A stretch of DNA of 64,000 nucleotides from JAVBOW01 sp031550615 (GCA_031550615.1 JAVBOL010000025.1:1-64000), one strand, 5' to 3'. Positions 18,001-27,326 are shown, numbered from the stretch's first letter. The notes: generated from the sequence alone by a model not told the origin. A program made the numbers and translations.

Positions 18001-18267
18001 ACCTCTTGGGCTGTCGAGGACGGTTCTTTCCTGCGCCTGAACAACCTGACCGTAGGATACACCTTCCCGAAACGTTGGATGAACAAGGTTTATATCCAGT
18101 CGCTGCGCGTCTATGTTTCTGCGCACAACCTTTACACCTGGACCTCTTACACCGGCTACGACCCGGAGGTCGACAGCCGCCGCGCTACGCCGCTTACCCC
18201 GGGGGTAGACTATTCCGCCTATCCGAAGAGCCGTTCGTTTAACTTCGGTGTAAACTTAACTTTCTAA
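15028..18267 (+). CDS. SusC/RagA-type TonB-dependent outer-membrane transporter
   Basis: 1079 residues from ATG 15028, with a signal peptide ending in GYAQ. After it come a carboxypeptidase-D-like regulatory domain (VSGIIRNSSGEPMVGATVAV), the plug domain with EAITGKLAGVQVTTTEGSP and the SusC hallmark STAIYGARGANGVIIVTT, and a 22-strand barrel ending in an aromatic residue (FGVNLTF). SusC proteins import oligosaccharides, powered by TonB, under a SusD lid. The SusD gene starts 12 bases downstream. The surrounding lyases and esterase indicate pectin oligosaccharides as cargo. An upstream in-frame ATG at 14956 is rejected because it adds a non-signal leader just after the promoter box. Confidence 0.96.
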   Translation: MQKFNAMRWKRLLLVTAMSLISVCGYAQSQVSGIIRNSSGEPMVGATVAVKGDKPASVITDKNGRYTIAVPEGVKTLSVSMMSMKPQTVAITGSEANVVLESDAQMIEEVVLIGYGTVKKRDLTGAVSSVGAKDINTIPVTTAAEAITGKLAGVQVTTTEGSPDAEIKIRVRGGGSITRDNSPLYIVDGFPLNNISDIPPTDIQSIDVLKDASSTAIYGARGANGVIIVTTKSAKEGKFTVSYNGYFGIKNIAKTLDVMDPYEFAFMQYENALLNNKVSDKYEPYFGSYSDIDLYKYMKGTDWQDVMFGRTGTTSNHSVSVTGGSSTASYNVSYSRIDDKAIMLGSQYARDNFNVKLNTKPYKWLKFDVSARYSVTVTEGAGANDVTGSEKSTNDSRVKNSVIYTPLPIRNTTVAGDDEESFGGLYSPVIQNADNDRYKKRNALNINGGVSVNFTKNLLLRTELGIDDIFNEDNRFYGSSTYYVNGGGLLPVGFPGAQLVDARSSSFRNTNTLTYTKTFCKNHNFSAMVGEELISSEAQSCTSIMQGFPKFFDSKMAWAFSSQGDAVSVSNYYYPDDRLVSFFGRVNYDFKGKYLISGTFRADGSSKFAPGNQWGYFPSVSAAWRISDEKFMQGSQGWLNTLKLRASYGTAGNNNIPGLAYMQVYSSSATNFLPFASSFWTVKPEDGKTLMSNENLKWETTVTRNMGLDFGFFRNRLTGTFDIYKNNTKDLLINYPTPGSGYSTQLRNVGETSNKGFEFSINAILVESRDFHMDFNFNFSANRNKVESLGGLEQLDRFTSGWTKSAFGANEYLVQVGRPLGEIYGYVSDGYYSVDDFNWDGAKWVVANADVVDNSVLTGKSWGPGAMKLKDIDGNKKITNDNADRVLIGNALPKHTGGFGLNASYKGFDMSAAFNWVYGNSILNANKIEFTATGAYYYRNMLNSFSSGKRFSHVDKATGERVTDKDALRAMNANASLWSPVIDGGTGLYPLTSWAVEDGSFLRLNNLTVGYTFPKRWMNKVYIQSLRVYVSAHNLYTWTSYTGYDPEVDSRRATPLTPGVDYSAYPKSRSFNFGVNLTF

Positions 18268-18279
18268 AAATAGTCACCA

Positions 18280-20118
18280 ATGAAAAAGATATCAATATTC
18301 ATAGCTGTCGTTGCAGCAGCCTTTCTTACCTCTTGCCTTGATGATTATTTGGAGGTAAAATCGCAGTCGACCTTCTCGGACGACGTGATCTTCTCGCAAC
18401 CCGCGCTTACCGAAGGCTTTATCTACGGTATATACAACATAACGGTGATGAACAACTCTTACCGTAACCGCATGGGGCAGTACCACGGCCTGAATTCCGA
18501 CACGGAGTACCGCCGCGGCATGAAGAATAACAAAGACATCGACGCCTCGGCCAACGCCCGCGATGTGATCGCGTGGTATTCGGCAACGTCGGGAATGGCC
18601 GAAGGGTATAACAACGCCGGCGACGACAACCCGTGGAGCTACATGTACCAGGCCATCGAAAAGTGCAACCTGGCCATCACCAACATCCGCAAGTACGGCA
18701 ACACCGGCAACCGCGAGATGGCCCACCTGCTGGGTGAGGCGCTCACGCTGCGCGCGTTCTACTACTTCGACCTTATCAAGTGGTGGGGCGACGTGCCCGC
18801 GCGTTTCGAGCCCGTTAATTCGGAAACCATCGCCATCGCCAAGACCCCCAGGGCCGACATCTATCGCCAGATCATCTCAGACCTCGGTGAAGCCGCCGCG
18901 CTCGTGGCATGGAACGGCGAACTGCCCCAGACCGCCACGACCCAGCGCGTAAGCAAGGCGTTCGTGAAGGGTCTCCGCGCCCGCGTATGCCTGGCCGCAG
19001 CAGGTAAGGCCATGCTGCCGGTAGGCGAGGTGGGCTCGAAGATCGACTATATCTTCGAGGACGAAAGCGTGCGCCGCGGATACTACAATATCGCCCGCCA
19101 GGAGTGCTTAGACGTTATCAACAGCACCAAATACAGGCTTGAAACCGACTTCACACAGATCTTCCGCAGCCAGTGCCAGTATGACGTTTCTGCCGGACGC
19201 GAGTCGATATTCGAACTTCCCTACAAACCCGATTCGCGCGGCCAGATGTACTATTTCTATGGCCTGGCTTGGAAAAACGACGGGTTGTATGTGCAGAATG
19301 CCTCTTCAGGTGCTACCGGAATAGGCGGATCGGTGTTCGTTGTTCCTTCCTTCTTCTATGACTATAACGCAAACGACCTGCGCAGGGATGCGACAGCCGT
19401 TCCATACACTATGGAATTCACCGCAGGCGTGACCACACCCACCATGACCCACGTTACGGAGTTTCAGCTTGCAAAATGGCGCGCCGATTACTGCAAGACG
19501 ATCCTCTCCAACAACGACGACGGCATGGGCCTGATGATAATGCGATATGCGGACATCCTGCTTATGTACGCCGAGGCCGACCTCTATATAGGTGCGACGG
19601 ACGGAGCCGACTACCTGAACCAGGTGCGCCGCCGCGGTTTCGGCGTCAGCAACGCGACCTACGACGTCACCCTGACCCTTGACAACATCAAAAAGGAGCG
19701 TGCGTTCGAGTTTTGCGGCGAAAACATCCGCAAGTTCGACCTGATCCGTTGGGGTGAGCTCGGGACCAATATCAAGGCGCTGAAAAACAAGATGATCGCT
19801 ATCCGCGATCAGACGGGTGATTATTCGACCGTCCCCCAGACGCTCTACTACCGGACGAAGTTCGTGACCGGCTCGACCAAAATAAAGACTATCGAGATTT
19901 ACGGCCTTAACCGTGGCGAAACCACCGCAAAGCCCGCCGAAGACGGATGGGTAGAGTATCCCTGGACTAACGAGGTCCGTAACAGCATGGACGAGATCAA
20001 CGCGACGTGGCTCGATAACTTCATCTACCGCATCGATCCCGACCTGCACCAGCTGATACCCATCAACCAGGCTATAATCAACAGTAACGCAAAACTGAGC
20101 AACTCTTACGGTTACTAA
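18280..20118 (+). CDS. SusD/RagB-type outer-membrane glycan-binding lipoprotein
   Basis: 612 residues. The lipoprotein signal MKKISIFIAVVAAAFLTSC gives Cys19, followed by L-D-D. The helical TPR-like body of SusD is visible, with EALTLRAFYYFDLIKWWGDVP in the middle and the C-terminal RYADILLMYAEADL and ERAFEFCGENIRKFDLIRWG motifs. SusD binds the glycan and caps the SusC barrel. It sits 12 bases after SusC and 5 bases before the start region of the SusE-like gene. Confidence 0.96.
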   Translation: MKKISIFIAVVAAAFLTSCLDDYLEVKSQSTFSDDVIFSQPALTEGFIYGIYNITVMNNSYRNRMGQYHGLNSDTEYRRGMKNNKDIDASANARDVIAWYSATSGMAEGYNNAGDDNPWSYMYQAIEKCNLAITNIRKYGNTGNREMAHLLGEALTLRAFYYFDLIKWWGDVPARFEPVNSETIAIAKTPRADIYRQIISDLGEAAALVAWNGELPQTATTQRVSKAFVKGLRARVCLAAAGKAMLPVGEVGSKIDYIFEDESVRRGYYNIARQECLDVINSTKYRLETDFTQIFRSQCQYDVSAGRESIFELPYKPDSRGQMYYFYGLAWKNDGLYVQNASSGATGIGGSVFVVPSFFYDYNANDLRRDATAVPYTMEFTAGVTTPTMTHVTEFQLAKWRADYCKTILSNNDDGMGLMIMRYADILLMYAEADLYIGATDGADYLNQVRRRGFGVSNATYDVTLTLDNIKKERAFEFCGENIRKFDLIRWGELGTNIKALKNKMIAIRDQTGDYSTVPQTLYYRTKFVTGSTKIKTIEIYGLNRGETTAKPAEDGWVEYPWTNEVRNSMDEINATWLDNFIYRIDPDLHQLIPINQAIINSNAKLSNSYGY

Positions 20119-20132
20119 AAACAATGCGACTT

Positions 20133-22051
20133 ATGAAAACCAAAAATAGAATATATTCATTGTGGGCGATGCTCATGGCCGTTGCGCTGCTCGGTGTGAA
20201 CTTTTCGTGCAGCGACGGCGGGGAGATCATCGGGGACGAAACGTCCAACCTGCCACACTTGTTCCGCCCGGTAGGCATCTCCGGCACGCCCCTGGCCAAT
20301 ACTATCGACCTTAGCTGGTCGGAGATCTCGGGCGCGGCATACTACTTCGTGGAATACGCCACCGACAAGAACTTCCAGTATAACTACGGCAGCTTCGAGA
20401 CCCCCAATGCTACGGCCTCGGCGGTTGTCACCGGCCTTGCGTTCGAATCGAGTTACTTCTTCCGCATTACTGCTATCGCCGCGGACGAGAGCCAGGACGA
20501 TTCTGCCGTTTCAGCCACGTCGTCTGCGATCAAGACCGGAACGGCGCCCAAGCTGCTCCAGCCCATCACCCAATTCAGCGACGCTGACATGTGGGCCAAG
20601 GCGTCGTGGGTGACCACCTCAACGGAGTGGATTACATCCCCACCAAACTCACCGTCACCCTCGAAGACGGCACTCCTGTCGCAAGCCGCACCCTCTCTTC
20701 GACAGATCTGACCAACGGTTACTACACTTTCGAAGGTCTGCCCAGCGAGAACCTCTTCGTGACCATCTTCGTGGCCGGCGCGCAACCCGGCCAGGAAGTG
20801 TCGATGAACAAGCAGAACGTGAATATGCTCGCTCCGCTGCTCAGCGTCACCAATATATCCGGTACCGCCGCCACATTCAACTGGAATACGAGCTTCGCCG
20901 TTACCAAGATCGTCGTCACCCCCGCGACGGGCGCCGATATCCAGGTGCCTATCCCGAACGCATCTGCCGGTACGATAACCGTTTCGACCCTTTCGCCCAC
21001 GGTCTTCTATACCGCTAAGATATACGTCGGCGAGAAAGCGGGTAACGCCAAATCATTCCGCACGTGGTATACTATCCCCGCCGGCGCTACGAACGTAGCT
21101 CCTTCGGCGACGCCCAACGACGGCGGACTGGGCGATGCCATAACGGCGGCGGCAGACGGAGCCGTGCTGGTGCTCTCCTCGGGTAACTACTATCTGTCGA
21201 CCACGCCTGAGACGGGCTACGCGCTCGCCAAGTCGTTTACCCTGCTGGCCGCCACTCCCGATGCACACCCCGTCGTTTACGTCCCCGGAAAGAACTTCAC
21301 CGTGGGTACCGGCGCCACCGCTTCGTCGTTCAAGTTTATCGGCGTCGACCTGGCACCCGCCAATGCCGCCGGTGTTATGGAGTATATGATCCGCGTTACC
21401 TCGGGAACGACGGTCAATATCACTTCGCTCGAATTCCGCGACTGCCGCATCGGCACCATCGCAAGGTGCCTGTGGCGCTCGGAAAACACCACTGCCAACC
21501 AGACCCTGGGTACGTTCGTTATCGACAACAGCGTTATAACCAATACATTTGTGGCTGGGCAGAATTATAACCTGTTCCATTTCAGCGCCACCTCGTCCGA
21601 TATCCTGCCTACGCAGTATACGATCACCAACAGCACCTTCAACGGCATAACGGGCCTGATCGGCGCAAGCGCCGTGACCGGCGGCACCAAGTCCTCGACG
21701 ATGGATGTGAATAACAACACCATCTACCGCCTTGGCAACGGATCTTCGACCAGCGTTATGATCAACACGAGGGCCGCGGGCGACCTGCTGCGTATGGGCA
21801 AGTGTATCTTCGGCGGCGCCTCCACTTCGGGTTACACCTGCATCAACGTGACCGGCGCCAAGACCATATCCGACTGCTACTACACGAGCACGGTGACTGC
21901 GGGCGGTTTGACCGGGATCGACGCGCTCAACAAGGCCGACGCGGCAGTGTTCAAGTCACCGGCGGCAACGAATGCTGCGGACTTCACCCTGATCGAGCAG
22001 AATATGATCACCAACAAGATCGGTGACCCGCGTTGGGTGCCGGCCCAGTAA
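20133..22051 (+). pseudogene. SusE-position surface lipoprotein (DUF5123-like), split by a -1 frameshift
   Basis: The first frame starts MKTKNRIYSLWAM (Cys26 lipobox VNFSC) and holds a fibronectin type III-like domain, then goes out of frame near 20610 and stops at 20711. The second frame, open from before 20591 to 22051, continues with VDYIPTKLTVTLEDGTPV, a second Fn3-like domain and a C-terminal beta-helix of the DUF4957/DUF5123 type ending DPRWVPAQ. Adding one G to the GGG at 20608-20610 joins them into one 639-residue protein (ASWGDHLNGVDYI). Such proteins sit at the SusE place in pectin loci and bind glycan on the cell surface. The lesion may be real or a sequencing indel. An alternative start is ATG 20124. 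Confidence 0.82.
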
Positions 22052-22060
22052 TACCCTGGT

Positions 22061-22103
22061 AAAAAAAGGGAGGCGCCGTGGTTCACGGCGCCTCCCTTTT
22101 TTT
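22061..22103. terminator. Bidirectional intrinsic terminator after the SusC-D-E operon
   Basis: A-run, perfect stem GGGAGGCGCCGTG / CACGGCGCCTCCC with loop GTT, then T-run. It lies between converging genes. Confidence 0.9.
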
Positions 22104-22104
22104 C

Positions 22105-22163
22105 GCCAAAATCAACGATTTTGGCATAAGTCTTCCTTGTCAGAGGGGGATTTAGGGGGAGTG
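22105..22163. repeat. Second hairpin and a purine-rich possible dispersed repeat
   Basis: GCCAAAATC / GATTTTGGC around AAC (22105-22125), then a stretch around 22138-22158 reading GAGGGGGATTTAGGGGGAG. The G-rich part looks like common intergenic repeats of many bacteria, but no second copy is seen in this window. Confidence 0.3.
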
Positions 22164-24023
22164 TCACGTTATTCGGCGAAACGTTTTTGTCAGGAAATCC
22201 GTAACTATCCCGTCCACCCGTCCGGCCCACTGCGAAAACATCCAGAAGGTGTGCGGCGTGTCTGGCAGGGTGTGTACTTCGGTGTGGATCCCAAGGCCGG
22301 TCATAAGGGCCATCTGCTCGTCGCGCCCGGCGTGGAAGCGCTCTATCGAGCTGTTTATGAAGCATACCGGGGCCGATGCGGCGCTAACCTGGCGCAGGGG
22401 GGACGCCGCTTGCCACACCTCGGGGCGCTGCTCGTACGTGCCGCCGAGCCAGAGGGCGTCGACCGGCGTTTTGAGGCATTTTTCGCGCGCTTCGCGGGCG
22501 CGGGAGATGATCTGGTCCCGGCAAAAATCGGACAGGCCGTCCACGTTGATAACGGCTTGCACGTCTGACGAAACCATGACGTTCTCGCGGCGCAACTCAT
22601 ATTCGCCGCGTCCATTCGTAGCCCCGACCAGGCCCGCCAGCTGTCCCCCCGCCGAAAAGCCCATTATGGCGATGCGATGCGGGTCGATGCCGTATTTGGC
22701 CGCGTTGGCGCGCAGGTAACGCACGGCGTCCTTCAGGTCGTAGACCGCGGCGGGGTAGGGCGCCTCGGGCGTGAGGCGGTACTCCACGGTCGCCGTCACG
22801 AATCCGGCCTCGGCCAGGCGGCGGGCGATGGGCGATTCCATCTGGAAAGAGCCAGAGTTCCAGCCCCCGCCGTGCACTATCAATATGGCCGGGTGCGACA
22901 GCACGGGCTTCATCGAACGGCGGCTTTTGTATATAGGCTCGGGCGCGTAAATATCCATGTGCAACTCGCGGATGCCTATCGGCAATTCGGTGATGGTCGA
23001 GTAGACCTGCAGGGGGTAGCTGACCACCGGACGCTTGTCGTTTGGCGTGAATCCCGCCAATTCGAGCGAGGGGCGCGCTTTGCGCTCCTTTGTTAAAGTC
23101 GCGGTGACGGTGAACGACGTGTCGCGCGGAATGTCGAATTGCGCGGCCTGGGCGTCGGACAGCCGGTGCGACCACCCCACGCGCCCCGCAACGCCGGCAC
23201 CCGGACCGGTGTTGCGCCACTCGCCGTAGCGCGCCGTCTGCTCGTTGGCGGGGTTGCCCCAGTTATCCCACCCGGCGGGCAGGATGGCTGCGGGCAACTC
23301 GCAGCGCAGCAGCCACGTCATGGCGTAAGCCCTCCAGGGACGACCCAGATATACCTTGTCGACCCCCTCGGCGGCGGTTATGCGGCAGCGGTCGAACACA
23401 AATCCGTAGCGTACGCCCTGCGGGGTACTGGCGGCGGTGATATAGGAATTTTTCTTGCAATGGATCGTGCACCCGCCGAACCATACGGTAGCCGGACCGA
23501 AGATAAAGTCGGTCGTGCCCTCGATATAGCAGTCGATGAAGGTCTGGCGAGAGCCCTCGCGCCCGGCGTAAAGGGTGTCCTGGTTACCCAGCAACAGGCA
23601 GCGGCGCACCACGATGCGGTCGCCCTCGATGTGCAGCGCGACGGCCTGTCCGACCTCACCGGCGGAGTTTTCGATGGTCAGGTCTTCGAATACTATGTCG
23701 TTGCCACCCACGAATACGGTGTGGGTTTTGAACGTGCCCATTTTATTGAGCGAGGCGTAGTCGCCCCACGTGACGATGGTCGAGTCGCGCTGTTCGCCGC
23801 GCAGGGTTATGGCGCATTTGTTGGTCGGTATGATGAGTTTCTCGCGGTAGACTCCCTTTTTTATGAATATCTCCACGCGCCCCTCGGGACGGAAGTCGCG
23901 CACCGAGTTGACAGCCTCCTGGATGGAGAGGAAATCGCCGCCGCCAGCGGCGTCCACCACGATGTCCTGCGCCCTGAGCGTGCCCGAGGCGGCAATTGCC
24001 AAGATCAATAACAGTCGTTTCAT
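22164..24023 (-). CDS. Pectin methylesterase (CE8) fused to an alpha/beta-hydrolase esterase
   Basis: 619 residues with signal peptide MKRLLLILAIAASGTLRAQ. Residues 20-310 are a CE8 pectinesterase beta-helix with all signature segments: GNQDTLYAG, GTTDFIFGPA with the catalytic Asp, and YLGRPWRAYA with the Arg-Trp pair. Residues 350-619 are an alpha/beta-hydrolase of the acetyl-xylan/pectin acetyl esterase type, with the oxyanion motif HGGGW and the nucleophile Ser457 in GFSAGG, and a C-terminal D-T-P-H-T-F His region. The fusion would remove both methyl and probably acetyl esters from pectin. It follows GH43 by 6 bases in one operon. Confidence 0.93.
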   Translation of the reverse strand: MKRLLLILAIAASGTLRAQDIVVDAAGGGDFLSIQEAVNSVRDFRPEGRVEIFIKKGVYREKLIIPTNKCAITLRGEQRDSTIVTWGDYASLNKMGTFKTHTVFVGGNDIVFEDLTIENSAGEVGQAVALHIEGDRIVVRRCLLLGNQDTLYAGREGSRQTFIDCYIEGTTDFIFGPATVWFGGCTIHCKKNSYITAASTPQGVRYGFVFDRCRITAAEGVDKVYLGRPWRAYAMTWLLRCELPAAILPAGWDNWGNPANEQTARYGEWRNTGPGAGVAGRVGWSHRLSDAQAAQFDIPRDTSFTVTATLTKERKARPSLELAGFTPNDKRPVVSYPLQVYSTITELPIGIRELHMDIYAPEPIYKSRRSMKPVLSHPAILIVHGGGWNSGSFQMESPIARRLAEAGFVTATVEYRLTPEAPYPAAVYDLKDAVRYLRANAAKYGIDPHRIAIMGFSAGGQLAGLVGATNGRGEYELRRENVMVSSDVQAVINVDGLSDFCRDQIISRAREAREKCLKTPVDALWLGGTYEQRPEVWQAASPLRQVSAASAPVCFINSSIERFHAGRDEQMALMTGLGIHTEVHTLPDTPHTFWMFSQWAGRVDGIVTDFLTKTFRRIT

Positions 24024-24029
24024 ATCGGG

Positions 24030-25649
24030 TTACTTTTTAGTGAAACGTAAAAAATCGAAATCTGCGCGCCCGCCGTCGTTGATAACCTGCGCCCGGGTGG
24101 CGAAGATGCCAGTTTTTGCGCCTATCCATTTGCCTTCGCGCATTTTGAAGGGTTTTCCCAATGCCGCGAATCTGTGGCCGTCGGCGCTCCACGAAAAGAC
24201 GCACATCGCGTCCGGGGTCACCTTCACGCGCAGCCATACGGTGGGCGAGTCGAGCTTTACCGAGGCGTTACCCGTTTCGGGAGTGCCTTTGTCCGCGTTA
24301 TAACATTCCGACTGGGACAATAAAAGCCCGTCGGGAGTGCTGCTGACCGCCAGCACGCCGTAATCCAGCCCCATGACGACCAGCCCGGCGCGTTCGCCCG
24401 TGATCCTGGGGTTGGGGGTGAATGTGAGTTTGGCGGTGGCCGTGAAATCCTCTGCCGGGTTCTTTTGCAGCAGCAGGTTGGGGGTGTCCCACAGGTTGCG
24501 CCAGCCATCGGCGCAGGGCACGGTGTAGAGCCCCAGCGTGCCGCGCTCCGCGTCGCAGAAGTGCCACCAGCCCATCGGGTTGGCGTGCCACTGCCATTGC
24601 AGCCCGAGCTCTTCAGATGTGAATTCGTCGCTGTCCGCGGGGGTTGCGATGGGGTAGGCGCGCCCCACGTCGGGTTTTTTATGTGTCGCCACAGGCTCTC
24701 CGCAGCCCGTGCCTTTGGGGTCGGCTCCGATCACCGGCCATCCGTCTTTCCACGCCATGGGTTGCAGGTGCACCACGCGTCCCACCGGCCCGCGGTCCTG
24801 GAAATGGAAGAACCAATCCTGTCCGCCCGGCGTGTCGACCCATGCGCCCTGGTGGGGGCCGTTTATCGCGGTCTGCCCCTGCGCCATCACGATGCGGCGC
24901 TCATAGGGGCCCCAGACGCTTTTCGAGCGCAGCGCCACCTGCCAGCCGGTAGCCACGCCGCCCGCCGGGGCGAATATGTAGTACCACCCGTCGCGCTTGT
25001 AGAACTTGGGGCCCTCGATGGTCTCGTCCGAGGCGTGGCCGTCATAGACCGTGCGGCTCATGCCCACCGCACGCGTGCCGTCGGGGGTGAGGCGCGTTAC
25101 GGCCAAAAGGCTTTTGATGCCCGCGCGACTGCCGGCATAGGCGTGCACAAGGTACATCTGCCCGTCGTCATCCCACAGGGGGCACGCGTCGATCAGTCCC
25201 TTGCCCGCTGTGACCATTACCGGCTGGCTCCATTCACCCGTGGGATCGTCAGCTTTGACCATGTAGATGCCAAAGTCGGGGTCGCCCCAGTAGATCCAGA
25301 ACTGTCCGCCGTGGTAACGTATCGAGGGCGCCCACACACCGTTGCCGTGCTGCATCCCGGCGAAATGGAACGAAGGTTCGAGTTGCCGGATGGCCGCACC
25401 CGCCAAAGTCCAGTTCACCATATCGCGCGAGTGGAGTATCTGTAGCCCGGGGACGCAGTTGAAGCTCGACGAAGTCATGTAATAATCCTCGCCCGCGCGG
25501 CACACGTCGGGGTCGGAGTAGTCGGCCATAAGCACGGGATTGCGGTAGGTGCCGTTACCCAGGTCCGAAACCCACACCTGGGACGGATTGGCCGCGAAGG
25601 CTGTGCCGGTAGCGATGACCGAGATTATAAAAAGCAGGATTTTGCGCAT
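24030..25649 (-). CDS. Glycoside hydrolase family 43 with a C-terminal laminin-like/DUF1349-type domain
   Basis: 539 residues with signal peptide MRKILLFIISVIATGTAFAA. The five-bladed propeller shows the three GH43 acids: base Asp in YSDPDVCRAGEDYYMTSSS, the pKa-modulating Asp in GLIDACPLWDDDGQMYLVHA, and the acid Glu in DETIEGPKFYKRDGWYYIF. Residues 330-539 form a beta-sandwich as in GH43_10/GH43_12-type enzymes. Likely activities are alpha-L-arabinofuranosidase or beta-xylosidase on pectin side chains. It leads the operon with the CE8 fusion. Confidence 0.93.
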   Translation of the reverse strand: MRKILLFIISVIATGTAFAANPSQVWVSDLGNGTYRNPVLMADYSDPDVCRAGEDYYMTSSSFNCVPGLQILHSRDMVNWTLAGAAIRQLEPSFHFAGMQHGNGVWAPSIRYHGGQFWIYWGDPDFGIYMVKADDPTGEWSQPVMVTAGKGLIDACPLWDDDGQMYLVHAYAGSRAGIKSLLAVTRLTPDGTRAVGMSRTVYDGHASDETIEGPKFYKRDGWYYIFAPAGGVATGWQVALRSKSVWGPYERRIVMAQGQTAINGPHQGAWVDTPGGQDWFFHFQDRGPVGRVVHLQPMAWKDGWPVIGADPKGTGCGEPVATHKKPDVGRAYPIATPADSDEFTSEELGLQWQWHANPMGWWHFCDAERGTLGLYTVPCADGWRNLWDTPNLLLQKNPAEDFTATAKLTFTPNPRITGERAGLVVMGLDYGVLAVSSTPDGLLLSQSECYNADKGTPETGNASVKLDSPTVWLRVKVTPDAMCVFSWSADGHRFAALGKPFKMREGKWIGAKTGIFATRAQVINDGGRADFDFLRFTKK

Positions 25650-25683
25650 TGCTGGATATGTTTTATTGTTATGCTGCCGTGTC

Positions 25684-25691
25684 CAAAAATA
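25684..25691 (-). promoter_or_regulatory. Bacteroidota -7 promoter box (TATTTTTG) for the GH43-CE8 operon
   Basis: CAAAAATA on the plus strand, 34 bases upstream of the GH43 start codon. Confidence 0.55.
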
Positions 25692-25820
25692 GTAAACTCA
25701 GACCGGATTTCCTATTCCAAGGCGACATTCGCGGGTGCGCGGGAGGAAAATATACATGAAAAACACCGGAAATTACCGGCATTGCCCCCTGCGCGCCAGA
25801 TATCGGCGTGGCGAAAGGCG

Positions 25821-25828
25821 TACCTTTG
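25821..25828 (+). promoter_or_regulatory. Bacteroidota -7 promoter box (TACCTTTG) for the second PL1 gene
   Basis: An exact match 22 bases before ATG 25851. It rules out a longer frame that begins at 25671. Confidence 0.65.
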
Positions 25829-25850
25829 TTTCAATAAAGAATCGACGGTT

Positions 25851-27296
25851 ATGGGATTGAAAGTATTGCTATACGCCATGTGCGGCGTTTTATTAGGCGT
25901 CAGCGCCAATGCTGCCACACTGGCCTTCCCCGGGGCGGAAGGCGGCGGCATGTACACCTCCGGCGGACGCGGCGGACGGGTGATATACGTCGACAGGCTC
26001 GACGACGACGGCTCCCCGGGCACGCTGCGCTGGGCCGTGAAGCAGAAAGGTCCGCGCACGGTATTATTTAAGGTGTCGGGCATCATAGACCTGCGCTCGA
26101 AGCTGGTCATTACAAACGGCGACCTCACCATAGCGGGGCAGAGCGCCCCCGGCGACGGGATATGCGTCAAGGGCTACACGGTGCAGGTCAAGGACGCCTC
26201 GAATGTGATAATCCGCTTTATGCGCTTCCGCCTGGGCGACGAGCACGGGGCCGAGGTGCAGGACGACGCCCTGGGTGCGCAATGGTGCACCGATATGATC
26301 GTCGACCATTGCTCGATGAGCTGGTCCACGGACGAGTGCGGCTCGTTCTACGGCAATTCGCGCTTCACGCTGCAATGGTCGATACTGAGCGAGAGCCTCA
26401 GAAAGTCGGTGCACGAAAAGGGTGAGCACGGCTACGGCGGCATCTGGGGAGGCCGCGACGCCACCTTCCACCACAACCTCCTGGCGCACCACGACAGCCG
26501 CAACCCGCGCATCGACCACGAGTGCCTCTACGGTACGCATCCGCTTGAGGTCTACCGCGGCAACGTCGATCTGCGCAACAACGTGATATACAATTGGGGC
26601 GCCAACAGCACCTATGGCGGCGAGGGCGGATTTTTCAATATCGTCGGTAACTATTATAAAAAAGGCCCTGCATCGTCCGACCGCCGCTATTTCCTGGACG
26701 CCTACGGAATATGCGAATTCTCGAACGGCAAGCGCGAGTGGCACGACGTGGGTTACCCGGTGGTCTATATGTCGGGAAATTTCTATGAGGGCGACCCGGG
26801 CGGTATAAACGGCGACAACCGCGCAGGGATAAAGTTCAACCAGCAGCGCGGCGAGGCGTCGCGCAGGGATTCGCTGATCGCCGAGTTGCCCATCCTCGGG
26901 CGCACGGGACTCGTGTCCACGCACACGGCGCAGGACGCCTTTAAGAGAGTGTTGGCTTACGCGGGGGCGTCCGACCGCCGTGATCCGGTGGACGCCCGGG
27001 CCGTGGCCGACACGCGAAGCGGTAAGGCGACATTCAATGAGGGCGGTAAGGGCAGCACGGGCGGACTGATAGATACGCCGTCGGCTGTCGGCGGCTGGCC
27101 GGTTTATAACTCACTCGCCGCACCCGCGGACAGCGACGGCGACGGCATGCCCGATGCGTGGGAACGTAGGCGCGGACTGAATCCCGCCGACCCGTCGGAC
27201 GGGGCTGCCGCCCAGCCCGGCAAAGGTGGTTACACCAATCTTGAGATCTACCTCAATTCCCTGGTTGCGCGCCTTATCGCCGCACAGGGGAAATAA
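25851..27296 (+). CDS. Pectate lyase (PL1-like), secreted
   Basis: 481 residues from ATG 25851 with a signal peptide ending VSANAA. The domain starts LAFPGAEGGGMYTSGGRGG and carries DHCSMSWSTDECGSFYGN, HGYGGIWGG and HHDSRNPR, all shared with the PL1 gene at 12788. The C-terminus has DSDGDGMPDAWERR, a calcium-type loop. It cleaves polygalacturonate by beta-elimination, probably in the periplasm. It is divergent from the GH43-CE8 operon, with about 200 bases of promoter region between. It differs from the 12788 paralogue by lacking the Fn3 domains and lipobox. Confidence 0.93.
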   Translation: MGLKVLLYAMCGVLLGVSANAATLAFPGAEGGGMYTSGGRGGRVIYVDRLDDDGSPGTLRWAVKQKGPRTVLFKVSGIIDLRSKLVITNGDLTIAGQSAPGDGICVKGYTVQVKDASNVIIRFMRFRLGDEHGAEVQDDALGAQWCTDMIVDHCSMSWSTDECGSFYGNSRFTLQWSILSESLRKSVHEKGEHGYGGIWGGRDATFHHNLLAHHDSRNPRIDHECLYGTHPLEVYRGNVDLRNNVIYNWGANSTYGGEGGFFNIVGNYYKKGPASSDRRYFLDAYGICEFSNGKREWHDVGYPVVYMSGNFYEGDPGGINGDNRAGIKFNQQRGEASRRDSLIAELPILGRTGLVSTHTAQDAFKRVLAYAGASDRRDPVDARAVADTRSGKATFNEGGKGSTGGLIDTPSAVGGWPVYNSLAAPADSDGDGMPDAWERRRGLNPADPSDGAAAQPGKGGYTNLEIYLNSLVARLIAAQGK

Positions 27297-27300
27297 CGAA

Positions 27301-27324
27301 GAATGGAGCCGAAAGGCTCCATTC
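27301..27324. terminator. Hairpin terminator between converging genes
   Basis: A perfect stem GAATGGAGCC / GGCTCCATTC with a GAAA tetraloop. The tail is only moderately T-rich on either strand. Confidence 0.65.
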
Positions 27325-27326
27325 TC

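Noticed and set aside
20591..22051. The 3' part of the SusE-like gene as an independent gene
   Set aside because: It has no signal peptide or start site of its own and continues the domain broken in the first frame.
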